DNA of 64,000 nt from Sphingobacteriales bacterium (GTDB lineage: Bacteria > Bacteroidota > Bacteroidia > Chitinophagales > Chitinophagaceae). The first letter of the stretch is position 1. Every line of letters starts with the position of its first letter. The stretch lies in assembly GCA_012270485.1 (NCBI GenBank), contig JAAXIF010000107.1, positions 29,769 through 93,768 on the forward strand, read 5' to 3'. The position numbers and the translations under genes are program-made. Of this stretch, positions 34,683-42,774 are shown in pieces. The notes beneath the pieces were generated by a model. The model ran no database searches and was not told the origin of the DNA. It saw only the letters and a list, made by a program, of their open reading frames with translations.

Positions 34683-35429
34683 ATGCTTAAGAAAGAACGA
34701 CAAGCTTATATCATACAGCAAATCAATATCCATAATAAGGTATTGTCATCTGATTTGAGTGTACAACTGGATGTTTCAGAAGATACGGTAAGACGTGATC
34801 TTCAGGAGTTGGCAGAAGAGGGGAAGCTCATTAAAGTACATGGGGGTGCTTTGTCTAAATCGTTCCATTTTACGTTAGAGACAAATAGCATCTATTCATT
34901 GCCAGAGAAAAAAAGAATTGCCTATAAAGCGGTAGAGCTCATTAAAGATGGCATGTTCATCTTATTATCAGGAGGTACCACCATTCGAGAATTGGTAAAA
35001 GCTCTGCCGCCTGACTTGAGTGCCACTTTTATTACGGTGAGTGTGCCGATAGCATTGGAGTTATTGGAACATCCTACATGTGAAGTTATTTTCTTAGGAA
35101 ATAAATTATCCAAGACCGCTCAAATATCTGTGGGTGCAGAAGTGATTCAGCGACTTGCCGGTATCAAGGCCGATTATTGTTTTCTGGGTACCAATAGTTT
35201 GGATGTTGAGGAAGGTATTACAGATTTGGAGTGGGAGATCATTGAAGTGAAAAGAGCCATGATACGAGGCTCTCAAAAAACGGTTTCTTTAGCGATATCT
35301 GAAAAATTGAATACTACACAAAAGTTACAAGTCTGTAAACCTGAGGAAATTGATATCCTCATTACAGAATTAGACCCATCTGATCCTAAACTGTCACCCT
35401 ATATCCAAAGAGGCATTATGGTATTATAA
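34683..35429 (+). CDS. DeoR-family transcriptional regulator
   Basis: A 248-aa protein. The N-terminal HTH has SSDLSVQLDVSEDTVRRDLQ near residue 19, followed by the typical GKLIKVHGGAL wing. The C-terminal DeoR sensor domain (about 75-235) has an ILLSGGTT sugar-phosphate motif near 93 and CFLGTNSLDVEEGIT near 161. Usually a repressor released by phosphorylated sugars or nucleosides. The next gene in the same direction, 360 bp downstream, is a SusC-like receptor, so it may govern that operon (inference). Confidence 0.88.
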   Translation: MLKKERQAYIIQQINIHNKVLSSDLSVQLDVSEDTVRRDLQELAEEGKLIKVHGGALSKSFHFTLETNSIYSLPEKKRIAYKAVELIKDGMFILLSGGTTIRELVKALPPDLSATFITVSVPIALELLEHPTCEVIFLGNKLSKTAQISVGAEVIQRLAGIKADYCFLGTNSLDVEEGITDLEWEIIEVKRAMIRGSQKTVSLAISEKLNTTQKLQVCKPEEIDILITELDPSDPKLSPYIQRGIMVL

Positions 35430-35464
35430 GTGTATTTGCCACTCAATGACTTTTTATTCATTCG

Positions 35465-35706
35465 TTTTTTAGCGGGTTTATACCTTTTAGGGGGTGTAAA
35501 GTCTTTGTTTTTGCCAGTAATGCAGTTTTTTGCGGAAATACACATTTAGCATTGGCAATGTGAAAAAAATTATGATTAAATATATTCGAAAATATCGCAT
35601 AAGAACTTTAACATTGCTTTATTATTCCGCTTTTCGATAACCAAGGCGATTTTTTGCAGTTTTTTGCGGCATTAAAAATTGATAACTGGTGCATTGTTTT
35701 GCGGGA
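35465..35706 (+). promoter_or_regulatory. Repeated TTTTTTGCGG motifs in the leader of susC-like operon
   Basis: The gap 35430-35788 holds no credible gene. GCAGTTTTTTGCGG occurs exactly twice (35522-35535, 35656-35669), with related words TTTTTTAGCGGG (35465-35476) and GTTTTGCGGG (35696-35705). Spacing of such repeats suggests operator sites for a regulator, perhaps the upstream DeoR protein. Not proven. Confidence 0.45.
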
Positions 35707-35788
35707 ATCCAATGTCTAAGTGAAAAATAGGGGATGGCCATACGAAGCTTCCCGATTAATCTCTGTTTACGAAACCAAAAAAACTCTT

Positions 35789-38700
35789 ATGAGAAATGTT
35801 GTCTCAATCATGAAAGTGGCCTTAATGCTACTTTTGCTGTTTGCACTACCGGCCATTGGTCAGAGCCAAACAGTATCGGGAACCATTACAGATGCTGCGA
35901 CCAAATTGCCCTTAGCAGGTGTAACCATTAAAGTGGTAGGCGCCACTGCCACCGCTCAAACAAATGAGCGTGGGGCTTTTACCATCCGTGCCAATAACGG
36001 ACAATCACTTCAAATCAGTTATGTAGGCTATGAGGGTAAGCGTGTTGCCATAACAGGTGCACAACTCAATATTACCTTGTCTGCTGAAGTATCTGAATTG
36101 GAAGAAGTGGTAGTAGCCATGGATATCAAACGTAAACCTCGCGAATTGGGGTATTCGGTACAAAAAGTAACCGGTAAAGAAATCGCGGAAGCGCAGCGTG
36201 AAAATTTCGTGAACAGTTTACAGGGAAGGGTAGCAGGTCTATCTATTACACCTACAGGTGGACAAGCGGGATCTTCTTCTTCGATTGTTTTGAGAGGATT
36301 TAATTCTATGGCATTGAGTAACCAACCATTGTTTGTAGTGGATGGTGTGATCGTTGATAATGGTTCTGTGAATGAAAGTGGTGGCGGTGCTACCATTGGT
36401 TTGGCTTCTGATCAGCCCAATCGTGGACAAGATTACACCAACCGTATTTCAGATATCAATCCCAATGATATTGAATCTGTAACCGTACTGAAAGGTCCGG
36501 AAGCAACGGCTCTTTATGGTAGTCAGGCCAGTTCCGGTGCTATCGTTATCACGACCAAGAAAGCAAAAGCTATTGGAAAAATCAGCGTCAACTATGACAA
36601 CAGTTTCCGTATTCAGAAATTAACCCGTACGCCTGATGTTTCCAACAAATACAGTCAGGGTAATAATGGAAACTCCGATAACAACGTTTACTCCTATTTC
36701 GGTCCGGCATATGGAACCGACGTACAGCTATATGATAACGTTAAAGAGTTTTTTGAAACCGGTTTTGCGCAAACACATAATGTGAGTGCTGATTATGGTA
36801 CTAAAAATGCATCATGGCGTTTTTCAGGTTCTGCATTCGATCAAAAAGGTGTTGTACCTAATAACACATTCTCCAGATATAATATTCGATTATCTAACAG
36901 TACCAAGATCAATAAATGGATTGATATTGCTCCATCCATTAGTTATATTAGAACAACGAACAATAAACCTGAAAGAGGCGCTGGTTCTTATTTATTAAAT
37001 CTGTTGACATGGCCATCTAATAATGATGCAAGCCAATACTTAACAGAGGATTCCAGAAAACTGCGTTTGGGAAATGATGAATTTGATAATCCTTATTTCA
37101 ATTCACAATTTAATAGAGGGTACGATGTAAATGATCGTTTTCTGATGACTTTAGGAGTAAACCTGAATCCTTTTCCATGGTTGAGTGTTGCAGGTCGTTT
37201 TGGATATGATACGTATAATAATGATGGATTTTCTGTGAAAGATTCTGCATCTTCCGCCAGACTCCCAACAACATTCGGTGGAGGTATTGTTCGTACATCA
37301 AGAGGATTTCAGGATAATTTTTATCGCAAATACAAAGGATATAACCATACCATTACCGCAACAGCGCGTAAGAGTTTGGGTAATTTCAACGGACGGTTGA
37401 TGGTGGGTACTATGTGGCAGGATTATCGCACAGAAATGTATGCGGTATCAGGCTCACAGTTAAAAGGCAATTACCTAAATGGTATGGATAGTAATAATAC
37501 CAACCCCGCCACTCGTATTCGTTTGAATAACGCACAACGTAATGGCGGTCCTAATTATGTGTTGAGTCGTCAGGTAGCATTCTTTGGTGAGTTTGCACTG
37601 AATTATAAGAACTTAGCTTTCTTAACTTATTCTCACCGTTTTGAAGAGTCTTCTATCTTCCCCAAGCAATTTAGAAGCTATAATTATCCGGCAGGTAGTG
37701 TGAGCTTTATCATGTCAGACATCTTACCTTTTATAAAGAGAGGAAATGTGTTGAATTACTTTAAACTAAGAGGTTCACTTGCACAAACAGCTAGATCCAG
37801 CGCTCCATACGCCAATCAGTCTGTATTTAACTTTGTACAGTCTAGTGGTGGTGGATTTGCTTATGGATTCTCTAACAACAACTTTTTCTTGGAGCCTGAA
37901 ATTCAAAAGACTTATGAATTGGGTGCTGAGTTCAAGTTCTTTAATAATAAGATCAACTTAGATGTTACTTATTACAACACTTTGAATGAAAAGCAGATCG
38001 CTGAAAACTTCAGAGCTAGTTATGGAACCGGTTTCGTATTGAATACTTTGAATGTGGGTTCTACACGTAATACAGGTATTGAAATTGCATTGGATGCAAC
38101 GCCGGTACAAACCAAGAACTTTAGCTGGAGCACACGTGTGAACTTCAATAGAATGCGCAATAAAGTATTGAGTTTACCTGCAAACGTTCCGGAATTTTAC
38201 ATCTCTGATACATGGGTATTCGGAAATGCTCGTGGTGGTTTGATCACTGGTGGTCCAAGTACTTCTATTACCGGATTTGGATATCAGCGTAACAATGCCG
38301 GACAAATTCTGATTGAGCCAACTACAGGTCTTCCTTTGGTTGATCAAAGATTCTTGGTACGTGGAGATAGAAACCCTGATTTCAGTATCGGTTTCAATAA
38401 CAACTTCCGTTATAAGAATTTTACCCTGAGTTTCCTTTGGGATGTGAAAATCGGCGGAGATATTTTCAATGCCAATGAAATGTTCCTGACCGGAAGAGGT
38501 AAAAGTTTAAGAACAGAGGATAGAAAAACACCGAGAGTAGTTGAAGGTGTCTTAAATGATGGCTTACAAAATACGGCTACTCCAACTAAAAATACCATCG
38601 CTATCACTCCTTACAACTTGCAGACCTATTATACTGCGAGAATGCCGGAAGAGGAATTTATTGAGAAAGACGTTAACTGGGTGCGTTTAAGAGATATCAC

Positions 38701-38929
38701 GATCAGTTATATGTTCCCTGCAAAAGCTATACGCAAAATGCAGTTCCTGAAAGGATTGAGCTTGTTTGCAACCGGAAATGATTTAATTCTGATCACCAAT
38801 TACACCGGTGCAGATCCTGCTACCAGTGCAAATACTTCTGCAACAAGAGGGGTAGGTGGTTTTGGGTTTGATTATGGAAACATTGCTACTCCTATAAGTG
38901 TAAACTTTGGCTTAAGAGCCGCTTTCTAA
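35789..38929 (+). CDS. SusC/RagA-family TonB-dependent outer-membrane receptor
   Basis: A 1046-aa receptor from the ATG at 35789; a GTG-initiated frame from 35720 is rejected, as it would bury the signal peptide. A signal peptide (MRNVVSIMKVALMLLLLFALPAIG) is followed by a CarboxypepD_reg-like domain (about 30-110: VSGTITDAATKLPLAGVTIK). The plug region then has LQGRVAGLSITPTGGQAG and a large C-terminal beta-barrel ends in an aromatic-type strand. It imports bound oligosaccharides or peptides with TonB energy. The lipoprotein partner SusD follows 39 bp downstream. Confidence 0.93.
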   Translation: MRNVVSIMKVALMLLLLFALPAIGQSQTVSGTITDAATKLPLAGVTIKVVGATATAQTNERGAFTIRANNGQSLQISYVGYEGKRVAITGAQLNITLSAEVSELEEVVVAMDIKRKPRELGYSVQKVTGKEIAEAQRENFVNSLQGRVAGLSITPTGGQAGSSSSIVLRGFNSMALSNQPLFVVDGVIVDNGSVNESGGGATIGLASDQPNRGQDYTNRISDINPNDIESVTVLKGPEATALYGSQASSGAIVITTKKAKAIGKISVNYDNSFRIQKLTRTPDVSNKYSQGNNGNSDNNVYSYFGPAYGTDVQLYDNVKEFFETGFAQTHNVSADYGTKNASWRFSGSAFDQKGVVPNNTFSRYNIRLSNSTKINKWIDIAPSISYIRTTNNKPERGAGSYLLNLLTWPSNNDASQYLTEDSRKLRLGNDEFDNPYFNSQFNRGYDVNDRFLMTLGVNLNPFPWLSVAGRFGYDTYNNDGFSVKDSASSARLPTTFGGGIVRTSRGFQDNFYRKYKGYNHTITATARKSLGNFNGRLMVGTMWQDYRTEMYAVSGSQLKGNYLNGMDSNNTNPATRIRLNNAQRNGGPNYVLSRQVAFFGEFALNYKNLAFLTYSHRFEESSIFPKQFRSYNYPAGSVSFIMSDILPFIKRGNVLNYFKLRGSLAQTARSSAPYANQSVFNFVQSSGGGFAYGFSNNNFFLEPEIQKTYELGAEFKFFNNKINLDVTYYNTLNEKQIAENFRASYGTGFVLNTLNVGSTRNTGIEIALDATPVQTKNFSWSTRVNFNRMRNKVLSLPANVPEFYISDTWVFGNARGGLITGGPSTSITGFGYQRNNAGQILIEPTTGLPLVDQRFLVRGDRNPDFSIGFNNNFRYKNFTLSFLWDVKIGGDIFNANEMFLTGRGKSLRTEDRKTPRVVEGVLNDGLQNTATPTKNTIAITPYNLQTYYTARMPEEEFIEKDVNWVRLRDITISYMFPAKAIRKMQFLKGLSLFATGNDLILITNYTGADPATSANTSATRGVGGFGFDYGNIATPISVNFGLRAAF

Positions 38930-38967
38930 GGAGCTAAAAAAAATCGTATAACCACAAAGTCAATTTT

Positions 38968-40611
38968 ATGAAATATACATTCTTTAAAAAACTACTAGTC
39001 GGAATTACATTGACCAGTGTAGTAGCCGTTTCTTGTAGTAAGAAAATAGATGAAGCATATCTCAATCCCAATGCGGATGTAAAAGTACCACCTGAACGAT
39101 TATTGCCGGGTATTCTGGCAAGTATGGTAGGTAATGGTGCCGGACATGGTACTGCCAACGATGCCCGCTTTGCAGGCCGTTATATTCAAAACTGGCATTC
39201 TCTTAATGCCGGTTCTCCAGCCGATGCATATGATATGATGGGTGGAACAACCGGAGCCAGCGATAATGCTGCGTCAGTTTGGAGAACCCACTATTATGAT
39301 CATGGGCAAAACCTAATGCGCATGATCGATTGGGCTGCAGAAGAGAAGAAATGGGATTATGTTGGAGTTGGACAAGCCATCTTCGCTTGGAGCTGGCTGA
39401 CACTTGTAGATTATCATGGTGAAGTGATTTTAAAGGAAGCATTTAATACCAGCTTGATCACTTTCAAATATGATGAACCTCAAGATGTGTATACATTCGT
39501 TAGACAGCTTTGTCATACAGCACTTACTAATCTGAATAAAACAGGTGATGGTGTAAGTCAGGCCAATCTTGCTACAGGAGATCAATACTTCTATGGCGGT
39601 GATGTCAACAAATGGAAGAAGTTTGTTTATGGGGTTCTTGCACGTAGTTTCAATCACCTTAGTAACAAAGCATCTTATAATGCCGATTCGGTGATTGCTT
39701 ATGCGAATCTGTCACTGGCTAGTAATGCTGATAATGCTACTTTGAAATTTGCAAATACAGGTATCTCTGCCAATGCCAATTTCTTTGGTCCGCTAAGAGG
39801 TAATGTGGGCACTTTACGTCAAGGTGCATTTTCAGTGAACCTATTAAACGGTACCAATCCGCATCCTTCATTTACAGGTGTGATTGATCCTCGCAGATGG
39901 TATTTATTAAGAACCAATCCAAATGGAACATTTGTTGGACTTGAGCCTAATCGCGGTAATGCGGGCATCACGAACGTGAATGATCGTCCTGAAAATTTTT
40001 GGGGTGGTACAAGCGCCGTTACAACAGGTACAACTGCCAATGAAACAACTGGAAGATTCATTTTCTTAAGTGGAGCTGAGTTCCCAGTAATGACGGCGAG
40101 TGAAATTCAGTTCATGAAAGCAGAAGCAGCTTTTAAAAAGAATGATAGAGTAACGGCTCTTGCAGCATTTCGTCAGGGTGTGAGTCTGCATTTTGATATG
40201 CTGACCGACAAATACAATACCAATGTGCCAACTGCTAATCAAATTACAGCCAGCACAAAAGCGGCATATATGGCTAGTACAGCAGTACCTTCAGATCCTT
40301 TGACTTTGACGCTAAGTCATATCATGTTGCAAAAATATATTGCCCTTTGGGGATACAATACCCTTGAAAGCTGGGTAGATATGCGTCGTTATCATTATAC
40401 AGATATCGATCCTGCTACCACTTTACAAGTATATACAGGGTTTACTCCTCCAAGTGGTGTTAACATGTATGTAGACAATGCCGGCAAATTTGTTTATCGT
40501 GTAAGACCAAGATATAATTCTGAATACGTTTGGAATTTCAATGAATTGGTTAGAATCGGTGCTGATAAATTAGATTATCATACCAAAGAAACCTGGTTTT
40601 CACAGAAATAA
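38968..40611 (+). CDS. SusD/RagB-family nutrient-binding lipoprotein
   Basis: A 547-aa lipoprotein with Cys23 (SVVAVSC) as the acylation site. Sequence after it (KKIDEAYLNPNADVKVPPERLLPG) is of the SusD-like_2 type. The helical TPR-like body has FAWSWLTLVDYHGEV near 146 and FMKAEAAFKKNDRVTALAAF near 379. It binds substrate at the cell surface and hands it to SusC. No glycoside hydrolase or protease gene accompanies the pair, so the substrate cannot be inferred. Confidence 0.9.
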   Translation: MKYTFFKKLLVGITLTSVVAVSCSKKIDEAYLNPNADVKVPPERLLPGILASMVGNGAGHGTANDARFAGRYIQNWHSLNAGSPADAYDMMGGTTGASDNAASVWRTHYYDHGQNLMRMIDWAAEEKKWDYVGVGQAIFAWSWLTLVDYHGEVILKEAFNTSLITFKYDEPQDVYTFVRQLCHTALTNLNKTGDGVSQANLATGDQYFYGGDVNKWKKFVYGVLARSFNHLSNKASYNADSVIAYANLSLASNADNATLKFANTGISANANFFGPLRGNVGTLRQGAFSVNLLNGTNPHPSFTGVIDPRRWYLLRTNPNGTFVGLEPNRGNAGITNVNDRPENFWGGTSAVTTGTTANETTGRFIFLSGAEFPVMTASEIQFMKAEAAFKKNDRVTALAAFRQGVSLHFDMLTDKYNTNVPTANQITASTKAAYMASTAVPSDPLTLTLSHIMLQKYIALWGYNTLESWVDMRRYHYTDIDPATTLQVYTGFTPPSGVNMYVDNAGKFVYRVRPRYNSEYVWNFNELVRIGADKLDYHTKETWFSQK

Positions 40612-40633
40612 TTACACCCTCAAAACTTAACCG

Positions 40634-41422
40634 ATGAAAAAATTATTATCCTATACAGCTATAATCGCAGCGGGTATGATGGTGTTTGCATCCTGCGAAA
40701 AACAGGCAGATCGTACAGCTGAATATACTACCGTTGAAGGCAAGGCATTTATTCGTGTAATACATGCTTCGCCTTCTTTCCGTCAGGTCTTTAATGCTCC
40801 TGATTCTATCAATTTGTATGTCAATAATGCAAAAGTGAATGGACCTTTGATTACTTACGGTGGGTTTTTCCCGGCAGCAGGTACAACCGGCTTTGGCTAT
40901 TTTGCGGTACCTGCCGGACTTCAAACATTAAAAATAACCGTGGCAGGCAGAGTCAATCCTGATTCTATTCAGTTGGCTTTGTTTACCAATCTGGCTTTGA
41001 GAGGACAACGTTATTCTGTTATATTAACAGATGACGTAAAATCAACCAGAGATTCTTCCAAAATGGTTTTGCCAGATAATATCGTACAACCCAATACCGG
41101 AAACTATCGTCTTCGCTTTGTAAATGCTATCGCAGCAGATACTGCTGGTACTACTGTGAGCATTTTCTCTGCAAGAAGAAATGGGACTATCTTTAATAGT
41201 GTTGCTCCTGGTCAGGTTGTTGATTTTCAAACCCTGCCTTTCAATAGCCAGTTGAGTGATACCTTGTATGTACGCAGACCAGGCAGTACATTTAATTTGG
41301 CTGTTTTGAATAGCGCTTCATTCGGTAATCAACGTTCTTATACCATGATTTACCGTGGGTATGGTGATGTTGCAACTACCGGAACAAAAGGAAGAACATT
41401 GGTAACTTATTTGGATGAGTGA
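40634..41422 (+). CDS. DUF4397-domain lipoprotein of the SusCD operon
   Basis: A 262-aa lipoprotein, Cys21 (MMVFASC). The DUF4397 domain is visible in AFIRVIHASPSF near residue 38, INLYVNNAKVNG near 59 and a later NYRLRFVNAIAADTAGTTVS near 155. The domain is a beta-sandwich found in surface and adhesion proteins. It begins 22 bp after susD and probably forms a surface component of the uptake complex. A terminator follows. Confidence 0.85.
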   Translation: MKKLLSYTAIIAAGMMVFASCEKQADRTAEYTTVEGKAFIRVIHASPSFRQVFNAPDSINLYVNNAKVNGPLITYGGFFPAAGTTGFGYFAVPAGLQTLKITVAGRVNPDSIQLALFTNLALRGQRYSVILTDDVKSTRDSSKMVLPDNIVQPNTGNYRLRFVNAIAADTAGTTVSIFSARRNGTIFNSVAPGQVVDFQTLPFNSQLSDTLYVRRPGSTFNLAVLNSASFGNQRSYTMIYRGYGDVATTGTKGRTLVTYLDE

Positions 41423-41444
41423 TGAATAGTATAGAATATCTTAT

Positions 41445-41477
41445 AAAAAAGCGCAACGTAAAAATTGCGCTTTTTTT
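41445..41477. terminator. Bidirectional terminator between DUF4397 and J-domain genes
   Basis: AAAAAAGCGCAA (41445-41456) pairs with TTGCGCTTTTTT (41465-41476) around an 8-nt loop. A-run on one side and T-run on the other suit both the plus-strand SusCD operon and the minus-strand J-domain gene. Confidence 0.9.
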
Positions 41478-42108
41478 ATAACCTATAGATAAGATAACAT
41501 ACCAAGATTGCCATCATTAAGGCTAGAAGTATCTTATATTTCTCCCAATAATAATTACGCTGATAGGATCGTAAGAACTGATTGATTTGTTGCTGGCCCT
41601 CAACACCCAATCCATCTATTGCATGCATTATTTTAGTCAATCGCAAACAATCTGATCTGTCTACATACTGCATGCAATACAATAAGTCTTTTACTAACAA
41701 AATATTTTGCTTTTCGTCTTTCCACTTCTCTAATAATTGAATATGATATACTGAAAGAACAGCATCCATATCTAATACCAACTTATCCCGATTGATCCTA
41801 TCCGGATTCATGAGTTGCACTCTTCCCACCAATTCTTTACTCATGTCTCTCACTTCTTCAGGCGTAGTAGCAATACGAATATTGCTATAGGTTTCTGAAA
41901 AAAGAGTTGCATCATATTTTTTTCTTTGTCTTGGATCACTCAGAATGGCATAAGCTTCCTTGATGAATGCAAATTGCTCAGCCGCATGAGCGTTTGGATT
42001 TTTATCCGGATGAAACTCCATGGCCAATAACCGATAAGACTTTTTGATCTCAGCAGTAGTTGCATTTGGTAAAACCCTTAGTATCTGGTAATAGTCTTTG
42101 TAGGACAT
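41476..42108 (-). CDS. J-domain (DnaJ-like) co-chaperone with C-terminal TM
   Basis: A 210-aa protein, from the ATG at 42108, the first with the family start (SYKDYYQILRV). The J domain occupies about 3-68 with the HPD motif at 33-35 and KEAYAILSDPRQRKKYD after it. There is no G/F region or zinc finger. A C-terminal hydrophobic helix (about 192-210: LLALMMAILVCYLIY) predicts membrane anchoring, so it recruits DnaK to the membrane. The middle region is unassigned. Confidence 0.85.
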   Translation of the reverse strand: MSYKDYYQILRVLPNATTAEIKKSYRLLAMEFHPDKNPNAHAAEQFAFIKEAYAILSDPRQRKKYDATLFSETYSNIRIATTPEEVRDMSKELVGRVQLMNPDRINRDKLVLDMDAVLSVYHIQLLEKWKDEKQNILLVKDLLYCMQYVDRSDCLRLTKIMHAIDGLGVEGQQQINQFLRSYQRNYYWEKYKILLALMMAILVCYLIYRL

Positions 42109-42131
42109 AGTGGGATAGGATGTAGGATGTG

Positions 42132-42275
42132 TGATGTCGGATGTCTGATTTGAAATGTGAAAACTACTCCGTGCAACTCCGTACAAAACTCTGTGTAAAC
42201 GTGGTTATTTTACCACAGGAGTTTTGTACGGCACAAAGATTCACGGAGTTTTTGTATATCAGACATCCGACATCA
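42132..42275. repeat. Nested inverted repeat between STAS-like and J-domain genes
   Basis: TGATGTCGGATGTCTGAT (42132-42149) has an exact inverse at 42258-42275. Inside, CCGTACAAAACTC and GAGTTTTGTACGG form a second stem and ACGTGGTTATTTTACCAC a third. The whole 144-bp element is a potential cruciform with no coding sense. Confidence 0.8.
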
Positions 42276-42284
42276 GACATTGTC

Positions 42285-42683
42285 TTACTCCGGTTTATCA
42301 AATTCAATATCATCACCATCCATCAGCTCTCTTTCGATTTCTTCCATTTGTACAATATCCCAAGCTTCGCTTTCAGTGGGGGTTATATTCATAAAGTCTA
42401 GTAATTCCTCTTGCTCAAAAACAGATTCAATCGGTTCTTTGAGATTGCATAAAACAAAGGAAGCGCTGTTCTCATAGAAATTTTGTTGAAGCAGGGCTAG
42501 GGTTTTAGCTGCTTCAGGTTCAATTTCAGTAATAGGTTCAAGATTTAACACGATGTTTCTTACTTCTTTTTGTAAGAAATCGGAACAGGTTTCGGCCAGT
42601 TTTGCTGCTATATTGGCAGAAAGTGCGGGCGTGACCGGTGTTACAACGGTGAATTTCTCTTTGGTATCAATTTTGACTTCCAT
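42285..42683 (-). CDS. STAS-like anti-anti-sigma-type protein
   Basis: A 132-aa protein from the ATG at 42683; the longer frame reaches 42737 but adds a sequence unlike the domain. The core (about 1-105) has STAS-like alternation: EKFTVVTPVTPALSANIAAKL, then NIVLNLEPITEIEPEAAKTL and SASFVLCNLKEPIESVF. It resembles SpoIIAA-type domains without an obvious phosphorylated Ser. The acidic tail is extra. Partner unknown. It is divergent from clpC by 91 bp. Confidence 0.65.
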   Translation of the reverse strand: MEVKIDTKEKFTVVTPVTPALSANIAAKLAETCSDFLQKEVRNIVLNLEPITEIEPEAAKTLALLQQNFYENSASFVLCNLKEPIESVFEQEELLDFMNITPTESEAWDIVQMEEIERELMDGDDIEFDKPE

Positions 42684-42774
42684 TTTTACGTAGGTTACGT
42701 TAACAGCTGTGTATAACTGATACACAACTTCGCTCAAAAATATTCGTTATAATTGTATAAATCCAATTTAGGTT

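Noticed and set aside
35720..35788. GTG-initiated N-terminal extension of the SusC-like protein
   Set aside because: It would place 23 residues ahead of a clear signal peptide; the ATG at 35789 is better.
36028..36396. 122-aa minus-strand frame inside the SusC-like gene
   Set aside because: Antisense to the conserved plug domain of the receptor; no independent start signal.
42684..42737. N-terminal extension of the STAS-like protein
   Set aside because: The added residues do not resemble the domain, and they take up most of the short promoter region shared with clpC.
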